Below are positions 1 through 6,909 of a DNA stretch of 12,432 nucleotides, piece by piece; the first letter of the stretch is position 1; every line of letters begins with the position of its first letter. Below the pieces are notes generated by a model. That model was given only the letters and a program-made list of their open reading frames with translations. It ran no database searches and was not told the origin of the DNA. The stretch is from an uncultured Lachnospiraceae bacterium (GTDB lineage Bacteria; Bacillota; Clostridia; Lachnospirales; Lachnospiraceae), in the NCBI GenBank assembly GCA_900553305.1, contig USDI01000049.1, positions 1 to 12,432 of the forward strand, in the 5' to 3' direction. The translations under genes were made by a program, and so were the position numbers.

Positions 1-761
1 GCGTAGCGGAAATCACACCAGGCGATGTCGGCCTTGCGGAACCGGCAGCGGGACATAAAAACCGTGAAAGTGCATGTGTGCAGAAATATGATTTGTACAA
101 AAAGAGGTTTTACGAATATTTACATTCTGATGAAGGACAGATGATCCTGACTTTATTTAATCAGAAATTTCCCGATCTAGAGATATCTGATGCTAAGAAG
201 ATTGATTTTGTGCTATGGCAGGATCGTAACAAAAAGGCAGAGAATCCCCCATCCGACTGCACCATTCCAATTGATAATGGTCTTATTAATATCCGGGTAG
301 GAGCAATTATAAGAAAGGGAAATCGGCTCCTCATGGTTGGCAATGACCGGCAGGACTATTTATATTCTGTGGGAGGAAGAGTGAAATTTGGAGAAACCGC
401 AGAAGAAGCAGTGATAAGGGAAGTATTTGAGGAAACAGGAGTGGAAATGAAAGTAGATCATCTTGGCTTCATTCAGGAAAACTTCTTTTATGGAGAAATG
501 GGGATTAAGAAGAACAAGCTGATTTATGAAATTTCCTATTACTTTTATATGAAAGTGCCCGAAGACTTTCAACCCAAATGTGAAAGTTTTACTGATAACA
601 ACAGCAGGGAAAAGTTAGTCTGGGTGACGGCAGACTGTAAGCAGAAGTTGTATCCGGAATTTTTCCGCACAGAACTAAAAAATCCAAAGCCATATGTAAT
701 ACATATTGTGACAGATGAGCGGCAGGCTGAGGAAGGAAAGGAAGACCATGGCACTGTTTAA
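1..761 (+). CDS. NUDIX hydrolase with unrecognised N-terminal region (5' end outside window)
   Basis: The C-terminal two thirds is a NUDIX domain, a fold that hydrolyses nucleoside diphosphates linked to another moiety. The full Nudix box is present as G-x5-E-x7-REVFEETGV (about residues 102-124 counted from the GTG at 78), including the metal-binding Glu residues. The segment before it, ending in KKIDFVLWQ, is not a family I can name. The frame is open back to base 3 with protein-like composition (for example AEITPGDVGLAEPA). The only nearby start, GTG at 78, has no good Shine-Dalgarno. I therefore treat the gene as entering from upstream, with a GTG-78 start (227 aa) as the alternative. The stop at 759-761 overlaps the next gene by 14 nt, so the two are probably co-transcribed. 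Substrate cannot be predicted. Confidence 0.8.
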   Translation, partial: VAEITPGDVGLAEPAAGHKNRESACVQKYDLYKKRFYEYLHSDEGQMILTLFNQKFPDLEISDAKKIDFVLWQDRNKKAENPPSDCTIPIDNGLINIRVGAIIRKGNRLLMVGNDRQDYLYSVGGRVKFGETAEEAVIREVFEETGVEMKVDHLGFIQENFFYGEMGIKKNKLIYEISYYFYMKVPEDFQPKCESFTDNNSREKLVWVTADCKQKLYPEFFRTELKNPKPYVIHIVTDERQAEEGKEDHGTV

Positions 762-966
762 GAAGAAAACCATTCCGCATTCCTATGATAAAGAAAATGA
801 AAAACCTCTGATTAAGGCAAGTATCTGTAATGGAGAGCAGGTTGCGGGATTTAAGAACCTGCATACAGGGGAGTTCAGAGAAGTGATGTTGATCCGAGGT
901 TTTGAGGATCTTGAAATATTTAAGAGGCAGTATGGAATTCAGGATCAGATCGCCAAGGAATATTGA
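748..966 (+). CDS. Small conserved-type protein of unknown function (72 aa)
   Basis: The ATG at 748 is preceded by a purine-rich GGAAGGAAAGGAAG ribosome binding stretch. A longer version starting at 715 is less likely because it would extend far into the NUDIX gene without a better site. The product begins MALFKKKTIPHSYD and contains SICNGEQVAGFKN, then an EVMLIRG segment and a charged C-terminus. It has no signal peptide, membrane segment or catalytic motif that I can identify. The basic N-terminus and compact size suggest a small soluble cytoplasmic protein. From memory, similar short proteins occur in Lachnospiraceae, but I know of no function. The 14-nt overlap with the NUDIX gene indicates translational coupling. 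Confidence 0.65.
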   Translation: MALFKKKTIPHSYDKENEKPLIKASICNGEQVAGFKNLHTGEFREVMLIRGFEDLEIFKRQYGIQDQIAKEY

Positions 967-1001
967 AAATCTGGATGCATTCGTATTCGAACGCACCCAG
1001 A
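965..1001 (-). terminator. Intrinsic terminator of the symporter gene
   Basis: On the - strand this reads TCTGGGTGCGTTCG, loop AATA, CGAATGCATCCAGA, then TTTTC. All 14 positions pair when two G-U wobbles are allowed. On the + strand the same two positions become A-C mismatches and no T run follows. The hairpin is therefore oriented for - strand transcription. It lies about 50 bases beyond the symporter stop codon and inside the 84-base gap between convergent genes. Confidence 0.75.
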
Positions 1002-1050
1002 CGTTAGCTGCCGGTGGCGAAAATGTGATTTTGTCTGCAAAAAGATGATC

Positions 1051-2451
1051 CTAAATCGTGCCGTCCTTTTCGGCCTGATCGACTTCCATGGCAAGCTTCT
1101 TTACATGACCGGAGAGCATAAGCAGGGCGATCAGGTTGGGAACAGCCATAAGTCCGTTGAAGGTATCGGAGATATCCCAAAGCAGTCCAAGGTTCATGGT
1201 AGCTCCAACGATGGAAACGAAGGAATATACTACGAGGAACGGACGGACGAACTTTTCACCGCCGAGGAATTCAATACAGCGGGAGCCGTATAAGCCCCAT
1301 CCGATGATGGTACTGAATGCAAAACAGCACATGGCAATCGCTGTGAGGATGGATACCCAGCCGCCGTAGGTTGCCGTAAAGCCGGAGATGGTTAATTCTG
1401 CACCGGCTGCCTGTCCATAGGAAATATTCGGAGCGGCGAGCAGAATGACGAGTCCGGTCATGGTACAGATCACAATGGTATCCATGAAAACTTCGAAAAT
1501 TCCGAACATACCCTGATGAACTGCATTGTCGGTATCGGCACAGGCATGGGCGATGGATCCGGTACCGAGGCCGGCTTCATTGGAGAAGATTCCTCTTGAA
1601 ACGCCCTTTTTCATACTAAGGAACATGGATCCGATGATACCGCCGGTTGCTGCTCTGGGGGTAAATGCACCACTGACAATCTGGGCAAAAACTCCAGGAA
1701 CACGTGGAAGGTTCAGGAGGATGACACCAAGAGAGAGGATGACATACAGAACCGCCATAAAAGGGACGAGCTTTTCGGATACCTGTCCGATTCTCTTGAT
1801 TCCACCAAGCAGTACCATGGCAACCAGTGCGGCGATAAAGATGCCGAAGATCAGGTTGACATTGCTGTTGGGTTCGCCCTTTAAAATATTGAAATTCATA
1901 AGTGCGGTATTTACAGAGGAAACAATGGTATTTACCTGAGTCGCATTGCCGGTACCGAAGACGGTCAGTACGCCGAAGACCGCATAAAAGACAGCCAGGA
2001 AATGCCATTTTTTAGACAGACCGTTTTTAATGTAATACATAGGTCCGCCAACGTATTCGCCGTTTTTATTTTTTTCACGGAAATGGATGGCGAGAGTTAC
2101 TTCAGAAAACTTGGTACACATGCCTAAGAATGCGGAACACCACATCCAGAAGATGGCACCCGGTCCGCCAAGTGCGATGGCACCGGCAACGCCTGCGATA
2201 TTTCCGGTTCCTACGGTTCCGGCAAGAGCCGTACATACAGCCTGAAAGGGACTCATAGAGCCATCCCGGGCCTGCGTTTTGTCAAAAATCTTTCCGATGG
2301 TGTTTTTCATGGCAACGCCAAACTTGCGCACCTGAATACATCTCGTTCTGACGGTTAAAAGGATGCCGACGCCGATGATGCAGATCATGGCGGGAACACC
2401 CCAGATGAAGCTGTTTACAACACTGTTAATACTTGCAATTTTTTCTGACAT
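1051..2451 (-). CDS. Sodium:alanine/glycine symporter, AGCS family
   Basis: The 466-residue product has the usual length for the alanine or glycine:cation symporter family (AGCS, within the APC superfamily). It should import alanine and/or glycine with Na+ across the cytoplasmic membrane. Family hallmarks visible are GTVGTGNIAGVAGAIALGGPG (about residues 78-98), GGPMYYI (135-141) and IFSNEAGLGTGSIAHA (288-302). Multiple hydrophobic helices run throughout. The start codon is at 2449-2451 with AAAAGGA just upstream. The gene is monocistronic: a terminator lies downstream and a divergent promoter region upstream. Substrate preference between alanine and glycine cannot be read from the sequence. 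Nothing appears truncated. Confidence 0.93.
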   Translation of the reverse strand: MSEKIASINSVVNSFIWGVPAMICIIGVGILLTVRTRCIQVRKFGVAMKNTIGKIFDKTQARDGSMSPFQAVCTALAGTVGTGNIAGVAGAIALGGPGAIFWMWCSAFLGMCTKFSEVTLAIHFREKNKNGEYVGGPMYYIKNGLSKKWHFLAVFYAVFGVLTVFGTGNATQVNTIVSSVNTALMNFNILKGEPNSNVNLIFGIFIAALVAMVLLGGIKRIGQVSEKLVPFMAVLYVILSLGVILLNLPRVPGVFAQIVSGAFTPRAATGGIIGSMFLSMKKGVSRGIFSNEAGLGTGSIAHACADTDNAVHQGMFGIFEVFMDTIVICTMTGLVILLAAPNISYGQAAGAELTISGFTATYGGWVSILTAIAMCCFAFSTIIGWGLYGSRCIEFLGGEKFVRPFLVVYSFVSIVGATMNLGLLWDISDTFNGLMAVPNLIALLMLSGHVKKLAMEVDQAEKDGTI

Positions 2452-2496
2452 TTTCCTTTTATTCCCTCGTAAAATTTTTAAAACGACAACTTAATC

Positions 2497-2526
2497 ATTA
2501 TGACATAGAATCGTATCGGTTTACAA
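2497..2526 (-). promoter_or_regulatory. Candidate sigma-A promoter for the symporter gene
   Basis: On the - strand, TTGTAA (2521-2526) and CATAAT (2497-2502) are separated by 18 bp, about 45 bp upstream of the symporter start codon. The -10 matches consensus at 5 of 6 positions and the -35 at 4 of 6. This is a prediction by eye only. Confidence 0.45.
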
Positions 2527-2597
2527 GAAATTTTTTGAGAATAATTAGCGGATAATTGGCGGATGGATAACAGGCAATAGAAAATTAGCAATGTGAA

Positions 2598-2626
2598 TTG
2601 AGATCTGTTTCAGTCCGTGATACGAT
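2598..2626 (+). promoter_or_regulatory. Candidate sigma-A promoter for the carbonic anhydrase-like gene
   Basis: TTGAGA (2598-2603) and TACGAT (2621-2626) are spaced by 17 bp. The -35 matches 5 of 6 consensus positions and the -10 matches 4 of 6. The predicted transcript would start about 30 nt before the ATG at 2662, leaving room for the AGGAGG at 2649-2654. Another TTGAGA occurs at 2535 but lacks a well-spaced -10. Confidence 0.4.
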
Positions 2627-2661
2627 AAGAAAGAAATCAGATTGGATCAGGAGGACAAACC

Positions 2662-3141
2662 ATGGCTTACTATGTGGCAGAGGGTGCAGTTATCAAAGGA
2701 AATATCACAATTGGAGAGGATTCGGGCGTCTGGTACAATGCAACGATCCGTGGGGATTCCAATCAGATTATTATTGGCAGTAGGACGAATATACAGGACA
2801 ATGCCGTAGTGCATGTGAACTCCTACTATCCGGTGAGCATTGGAGATGATGTAACGATCGGACATGGAGCCATTGTTCATGGCTGTACGGTTGGAAGCAA
2901 CACACTCATTGGAATGGGGGCTATTATTCTGAACGGAGCAGTCATTGGAGACAACTGCATCGTTGGAGCGGGAGCTCTTGTGACACAAAATACACACATT
3001 CCGGATGGAAGCCTTGCCTTTGGCAATCCGGCGAAAGTGATCCGCAGTCTGACTCCGGAGGAAATCAGGGAAACGGGGAATAATGCACAGCGATATGTGA
3101 ATGCGGCGAAGGCTCAGCTCCGGGAAGTGAACTGTGAATAA
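2662..3141 (+). CDS. Gamma carbonic anhydrase-like hexapeptide-repeat protein (YrdA/PaaY type)
   Basis: The 159-residue protein is a left-handed beta-helix built from [LIV]-G-x4 hexapeptide repeats (for example ITIGED, VSIGDD, VTIGHG, TLIGMG, CIVGAG), followed by a short C-terminal helix. Three histidines sit where gamma-class carbonic anhydrases bind metal: His51 (VVHVN), His68 and His73 (IGHGAIVHG). Arg30, Asp32, Gln45 and Asp46 match other conserved active-site positions. These proteins form trimers with metal sites between subunits and interconvert CO2 and bicarbonate. Many close homologues, however, lack demonstrated activity, and the acidic loop of archaeal Cam is absent here. AGGAGG (2649-2654) precedes the ATG by 7 bases. 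The gene appears to be transcribed alone. An acyltransferase role is less likely given the short length and the His triad. Confidence 0.9.
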   Translation: MAYYVAEGAVIKGNITIGEDSGVWYNATIRGDSNQIIIGSRTNIQDNAVVHVNSYYPVSIGDDVTIGHGAIVHGCTVGSNTLIGMGAIILNGAVIGDNCIVGAGALVTQNTHIPDGSLAFGNPAKVIRSLTPEEIRETGNNAQRYVNAAKAQLREVNCE

Positions 3142-3169
3142 TTACTGTAATTGTTCAATTATGCCATAC

Positions 3170-3235
3170 ATGAGCTGCCTGAATAATTTTTCATAGAATG
3201 AGCTGTCGAAATGAGCTGCCGAATAATTTTTTATA
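3170..3235 (+). repeat. Direct repeats abutting the trp promoter
   Basis: Three units begin ATGAGCTG: 3170-3195, a short partial unit at 3198-3210, and 3211-3235. The first and third are nearly identical over about 25 nt (ATGAGCTGCC, then GAATAATTTTT) and differ mainly by one inserted T and one C/T change. The third ends exactly at the -35 TTGACA of the trp promoter. No plausible open reading frame runs through the array. They may be slippage duplications or binding sites, and the sequence alone does not decide. Confidence 0.7.
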
Positions 3236-3264
3236 TTGACACCTATAAATGGTCATGCTATAAT
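3236..3264 (+). promoter_or_regulatory. Perfect-consensus sigma-A promoter of the trp operon
   Basis: TTGACA (3236-3241), a 17-bp spacer and TATAAT (3259-3264) match the sigma-A consensus exactly, with an extended TGC motif directly before the -10. The predicted transcription start is about 3271, at the beginning of the T-box leader. A promoter this strong fits an operon whose control lies in the leader rather than at initiation. Confidence 0.9.
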
Positions 3265-3270
3265 TTCATC

Positions 3271-3607
3271 AATTTAATAGAATAAACCGTTGAAGCGGAG
3301 ATAACGGCAAGAATGCCTTTACAGAGAGCCTGTGTTGCTGAGAGTCAGGTAAGAAACAAGTTGTCAAATGGACCGCAGAGGGTGCAGTCAAATGAGCAGG
3401 AAGTTTTTTGATTAAAGATAGAAATAAGCTCCTGTATTCAAAGTATTCTGCAACGTGAGGCATACGTCAGTTGCCTGGGATATGAAGGTATCCTGTAAAG
3501 TGCACGGGTCAGACCGTGAATTCAAGGTGGCACCGCGGATTGTGTCGTACTATAATTGTACTCTATTCGTCCTTGACAGAATTTTCATTCTGTCAAGGAT
3601 TTTTTTT
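3271..3607 (+). promoter_or_regulatory. T-box leader riboswitch sensing tRNA-Trp
   Basis: This untranslated leader reads the charging state of tRNA-Trp. Stem I closes with GCGG (3295-3298) pairing CCGC (3373-3376). Just before the latter lies TGG (3369-3371) followed by A, the expected geometry for a Trp specifier codon. The distal part has the typical AGAGAGCC and GCTGAGAG elements, with CCTG (3329-3332) pairing CAGG (3346-3349). A Stem III-like hairpin occupies 3503-3518. The T-box AAGGTGGCACCGCGG lies at 3524-3538. Its TGGC would pair with the GCCA end expected of a tRNA-Trp that has discriminator G. TCAAGG (3522-3527) is exactly complementary to CCTTGA (3571-3576), which is also the 5' edge of the terminator, giving mutually exclusive structures. 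Uncharged tRNA should favour read-through. Confidence 0.95.
3571..3607 (+). terminator. T-box leader terminator hairpin
   Basis: CCTTGACAGAAT (3571-3582), loop TTTC and ATTCTGTCAAGG (3587-3598) form a perfect 12-bp stem. It is followed by A and eight T residues (3600-3607). Its first six bases are shared with the antiterminator helix, so this is the off state of the trp leader. Confidence 0.95.
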
Positions 3608-3650
3608 GCGTGCAGCATCTGTTTTTATATTTATTCAGGAGGTGGATCAA

Positions 3651-5117
3651 ATGAACTTTTTACCAGAACTCAGTGAGGTGAAGGAAATTGCAGCAACGAA
3701 TAAATACAATGTGGTCCCGGTAAGCTGTGAGCTTCTTTCCGACTTTACAACCCCAATCGAAACCATGAAGATTCTGAAAAATGTATCGACGCATTGTTAC
3801 ATGCTTGAATCTGCATGGGCAAATGATAAGTGGGGACGGTATACCTTTCTTGGATTTGATCCCAAGATGGAGATCACCTGCATCGATGGTGAGATCAAGG
3901 CAGGAAACATCCGGATCAAAACGGATAATCCTTCGAATTATCTGAGACAGATTCTTGCAGATTATAAGAGTCCCCGGTTTTCTTATCTGCCTTCCTTTAC
4001 GGGCGGACTTGTCGGATACTTTTCCTATGATTATCTGGGATACAGTGAACCGGCTGTGCGGTGTAAGGTTGAGGATACCGAAGATTTTAAGGATGTTGAT
4101 CTGATGCTGTTTGACAAGGTGATCGCATTCGACAATGTCCGGCAGAAGCTGATTCTGATTGTTAATATGCCGCTGCAGGATGTAGAGGTTGGATACAATA
4201 AGGCCGTTATGGAGCTGAAGCAGCTCGTGGATCTTCTGCACAATGGGAAGAAAAAGGAGGAACCGGGAGGAAAGCTTCTTGGTGAGGTAACCCCTCTTTT
4301 TAATAAGGAACAATATTGTGATATGGTCGAAAAGGCAAAGCATTATATCCGCGAGGGAGATATTTTCCAGATTGTATTGTCCAACCGTCTGAGCGCTCCG
4401 TTTGAGGGAAGCCTGTTAAATACCTACCGGGTACTCCGGACCATCAATCCTTCCCCGTATATGTTTTATTTTTCGGGAACGGACGTCGAGGTGGCAGGAG
4501 CTTCACCGGAAACGCTGGTCAAGCTCGAAGATGGTGTATTACATACGTTCCCATTGGCAGGAACCAGGCCGCGTGGCAAGACAGAGGAAGAGGACCGGGC
4601 ACTGGAGAAAGAGCTTCTGGCGGATGAAAAAGAAATTGCAGAACACAACATGCTGGTGGATCTTGGAAGAAACGATTTGGGTAAAATCAGTAAGTTTGGA
4701 ACCGTTCAGGTAGAAAAGCTGCATTCCATTGAGCGTTATTCCCATGTTATGCACATCGGGTCTACCGTACGGGGCGAGATCCGGGAGGATCAGGATGCAC
4801 TGAACGCCATCGAGGCCGTTCTTCCGGCAGGAACGCTTTCCGGAGCACCGAAGATCCGTGCCTGCCAGCTCATTGGAGAGCTGGAAAATAACAAGCGGGG
4901 CATTTACGGTGGTGCAATCGGATACATTGATTTTACCGGAAACATGGATACCTGTATTGCCATCCGCATTGCTTATAAAAAGAATGGAAAGGTGTTTGTA
5001 CGGAGTGGAGCCGGAATTGTTGCAGATTCCGTTCCGGAAAAAGAATTTGAGGAGTGCTTGAACAAGGCGAAATCTTCCTTAAAAGCACTGGAACTTGCAC
5101 AGGAGGAAGAATTATGA
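3651..5117 (+). CDS. trpE: Anthranilate synthase component I
   Basis: TrpE converts chorismate to anthranilate, using ammonia delivered by the TrpG glutaminase. The ATG at 3651 follows AGGAGGT (3637-3643) with a 7-nt spacer and gives 488 residues, a normal length. The same frame stays open upstream into the T-box, but a start there would lie inside the leader. The N-terminal domain carries MLESAW (51-56), the LLES-type motif of the tryptophan feedback site, and NPSPYMFYF (266-274), also part of that site. The C-terminal chorismate-binding domain shows GTRPRG (304-309), AEHNMLVDLGRND (330-342) and PAGTLSGAPK (392-401). Retention of the feedback motifs suggests allosteric inhibition by tryptophan on top of T-box control. 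The stop overlaps trpG by 4 nt. Confidence 0.97.
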   Translation: MNFLPELSEVKEIAATNKYNVVPVSCELLSDFTTPIETMKILKNVSTHCYMLESAWANDKWGRYTFLGFDPKMEITCIDGEIKAGNIRIKTDNPSNYLRQILADYKSPRFSYLPSFTGGLVGYFSYDYLGYSEPAVRCKVEDTEDFKDVDLMLFDKVIAFDNVRQKLILIVNMPLQDVEVGYNKAVMELKQLVDLLHNGKKKEEPGGKLLGEVTPLFNKEQYCDMVEKAKHYIREGDIFQIVLSNRLSAPFEGSLLNTYRVLRTINPSPYMFYFSGTDVEVAGASPETLVKLEDGVLHTFPLAGTRPRGKTEEEDRALEKELLADEKEIAEHNMLVDLGRNDLGKISKFGTVQVEKLHSIERYSHVMHIGSTVRGEIREDQDALNAIEAVLPAGTLSGAPKIRACQLIGELENNKRGIYGGAIGYIDFTGNMDTCIAIRIAYKKNGKVFVRSGAGIVADSVPEKEFEECLNKAKSSLKALELAQEEEL

Positions 5118-5692
5118 TTTTGTTGATTGATAATTACGATAGTTTTTCTTATAACCTGTATCAACTGATCGGAGAGATTGATCCGGATATCCGCGTCATC
5201 CGGAACGATGAGATGGCGGTGGAGGAGATCCGGAATCTGAAGCCGGACTGCATTATTTTATCTCCGGGACCCGGACGGCCGGAGGAAGCCGGAGTGATTA
5301 TTGAGGCAGCGAAGACTCTGGGAAAAGAGATTCCGATATTAGGTGTGTGTCTTGGACATCAGGCGATCTGTGCCGCCTTTGGAGCAACGGTTACTTATGC
5401 AAAAGAACTGATGCACGGGAAGCAGTCGGATGTGAAATTTGATCCGGAGTGTGTACTTTTTAATGGATGCCCGGAGACCGCCAGGGTAGCAAGATATCAT
5501 TCACTTGCTGCAGATCCGCAGACCATTCCGGATTGTCTGAAAGTTACCGCTGTCACAACAGACGGAGAGGTTATGGCGGTGCAGCATAAGGAGTATCCGG
5601 TCTTCGGAGTCCAGTTTCATCCGGAATCCATTATGACACCGGACGGAAAGAAGATGCTTGAGAACTTTATAAAGTTGAAGAATTATTCCTGA
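5114..5692 (+). CDS. trpG: Anthranilate synthase component II (glutamine amidotransferase)
   Basis: This 192-residue class I glutamine amidotransferase releases ammonia from glutamine for TrpE. The catalytic triad is visible: Cys79 in GVCLGHQ, and His169 and Glu171 in QFHPES. The N-terminal IDNYDSFSYNL and SPGPGRPEEAG segments are typical of TrpG/PabA. The ATG overlaps the trpE stop as ATGA, and AGGAGG (5101-5106) lies inside the end of trpE, so translation is coupled. It is a stand-alone amidotransferase, not fused to TrpD as in enterobacteria. It might also serve aminodeoxychorismate synthase (PabA role), which cannot be settled here. Confidence 0.96.
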   Translation: MILLIDNYDSFSYNLYQLIGEIDPDIRVIRNDEMAVEEIRNLKPDCIILSPGPGRPEEAGVIIEAAKTLGKEIPILGVCLGHQAICAAFGATVTYAKELMHGKQSDVKFDPECVLFNGCPETARVARYHSLAADPQTIPDCLKVTAVTTDGEVMAVQHKEYPVFGVQFHPESIMTPDGKKMLENFIKLKNYS

Positions 5693-5877
5693 CTTCTGAC
5701 TGAGGAGGGTATAGAAGAAAAAGATTGATTACCATACCCAGAGTTAGTAAGGCAGGAGGGTGGGCAGGAACAAAATGAAGGTATACACCCAGAGGAAATA
5801 AGGCAAGCGAAACAAAAGAAATACAAATCAAAAGAAATACAAAATAAAAGGAATATAAGTACAAGGAGGAAACAACC
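5693..5877 (+). other. 185-nt A-rich spacer between trpG and trpD
   Basis: This is the only sizeable gap inside the operon. It contains AGGAGGG at 5703-5709 and again at 5754-5760, neither followed at normal spacing by a start codon. A 6-bp inverted repeat, GGGTAT (5707-5712) and ATACCC (5734-5739), is present, and GGGTG (5758-5762) can pair with CACCC (5786-5790). An 8-codon open frame (5775-5801, ATG to TAA) has a modest AGGA upstream. The 3' half is A-rich and repetitive and ends in the trpD ribosome binding site AAGGAGG (5863-5869). I see no terminator with a T tract and no strong promoter. Confidence 0.7.
5813..5860 (+). repeat. Three tandem 16-nt A-rich units upstream of trpD
   Basis: CAAAAGAAATACAAA occurs identically at 5813-5827 and 5829-5843 (period 16). 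A third diverged unit, TAAAAGGAATATAAGT, spans 5845-5860, directly before the trpD Shine-Dalgarno. The run is nearly free of C and G, so the RNA should be unstructured. Confidence 0.75.
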
Positions 5878-6909
5878 ATGATTAAGGAAGCGATTGTAAA
5901 GATTGTAAACAAGGAAGACCTGACCTACGAGGAAGCCTACGCAGTTATGAATGAAATTATGAGCGGTGAGACTTCACCGACACAGAATGCTGCATTTCTT
6001 GCTGCCCTGTCAACCAAGAGTGCGAAGGCGGAAACGACAGATGAAATTGCAGGATGCGCGGCAGCGATGCGTGACCATGCAACGAAGGTCGATACCGGAA
6101 TGGATATTTTTGAAATTGTGGGAACCGGTGGAGACAATGCACAGAGCTTCAATATTTCAACGACATCGGCACTGGTTGCGGCAGCAGGCGGCATGAAGGT
6201 AGCCAAGCACGGAAACCGTGCGGCATCTTCCAGGTGCGGAACCGCGGACTGTCTGGAAGCACTTGGCGTCAATATCCAACAGAGCCCGGCACGCTGCATC
6301 GAATTATTAAAGGAAGCCGGCATGTGCTTCTTCTTTGCACAGAAGTATCACACCTCCATGAAATATGTAGGACCGATTCGTAAGGAGCTGGGCTTCCGTA
6401 CCGTATTTAACATCCTTGGACCTCTGACGAACCCCGGTTCTCCGTCCATGCAGCTTCTCGGTGTTTATGACGAGTATCTTGTTGAACCACTGGCTCAGGT
6501 GTTAATTAATCTTGGAGTGAAACGCGGCATGGTCGTTTATGGAATGGACAAGCTTGACGAAATTTCCATGAGTGCACCGACCAGGGTCTGCGAGATCCGC
6601 GACGGATGGTTCAAATCCTACGTGATTACACCGGAGCAGTTCGGATTCCCGCGTTGTACCAGGGAAGATCTTGTGGGCGGTGCACCGGATGAAAATGCAC
6701 AGATCACGATCAACATTTTAAAGGGAGAACAGGGACCGAAGCGCAACGCAGTTTTGATGAATGCCGGAGCAGCCCTTTATATTGGAGGAAAAGCCGGAAG
6801 CCTCAAAGAAGGAATTACCTATGCGTCAGAGCTGATTGATACCGGAAAGGCTTATGAGACGCTGCAGAAGCTGATCGAAGTCAGCAATCGTCCGGAGGTA
6901 GAGGCATGA
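5878..6909 (+). CDS. trpD: Anthranilate phosphoribosyltransferase
   Basis: TrpD joins anthranilate to PRPP, giving phosphoribosyl-anthranilate. The ATG at 5878 follows AAGGAGGAAACAACC, and the 343-residue length is typical. The PRPP-binding GTGGD (82-86), the FNISTT segment (91-96) and KHGNR (110-114) are present. The anthranilate-site region GPIRKELGFRT (165-175) and the metal-binding Asp227-Glu228 pair in LDEISM also match the family. The segment after KHGNR reads AASSRCGTADCLEALG, where many homologues have SVSSKSGSADVLEALG, a modest divergence. It is a stand-alone enzyme. The stop overlaps trpC as ATGA. Unlike its neighbours it is preceded by a 185-nt gap, so it must initiate translation independently. 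Confidence 0.97.
   Translation: MIKEAIVKIVNKEDLTYEEAYAVMNEIMSGETSPTQNAAFLAALSTKSAKAETTDEIAGCAAAMRDHATKVDTGMDIFEIVGTGGDNAQSFNISTTSALVAAAGGMKVAKHGNRAASSRCGTADCLEALGVNIQQSPARCIELLKEAGMCFFFAQKYHTSMKYVGPIRKELGFRTVFNILGPLTNPGSPSMQLLGVYDEYLVEPLAQVLINLGVKRGMVVYGMDKLDEISMSAPTRVCEIRDGWFKSYVITPEQFGFPRCTREDLVGGAPDENAQITINILKGEQGPKRNAVLMNAGAALYIGGKAGSLKEGITYASELIDTGKAYETLQKLIEVSNRPEVEA

Noticed and set aside
1616..2008. 130-codon open frame on the - strand inside the symporter gene
   Set aside because: It is a shifted frame of the well-supported AGCS gene. It is rich in Cys, Arg and Trp and lacks family motifs.
3516..3650. Upstream extension of the trpE reading frame into the T-box leader
   Set aside because: The frame is open, but this start would lie inside the T-box and terminator. 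The AGGAGGT-preceded ATG at 3651 gives a normal TrpE N-terminus.
3660..4343. Long open frame on the - strand opposite trpE
   Set aside because: It is antisense to conserved TrpE sequence, lacks a ribosome binding site, and has a composition typical of a shadow frame.
5775..5801. 8-codon open frame in the trpG-trpD gap as a tryptophan leader peptide
   Set aside because: It contains no Trp codon and no terminator follows, so it cannot be a classical attenuation leader. It is noted only as part of the odd gap.
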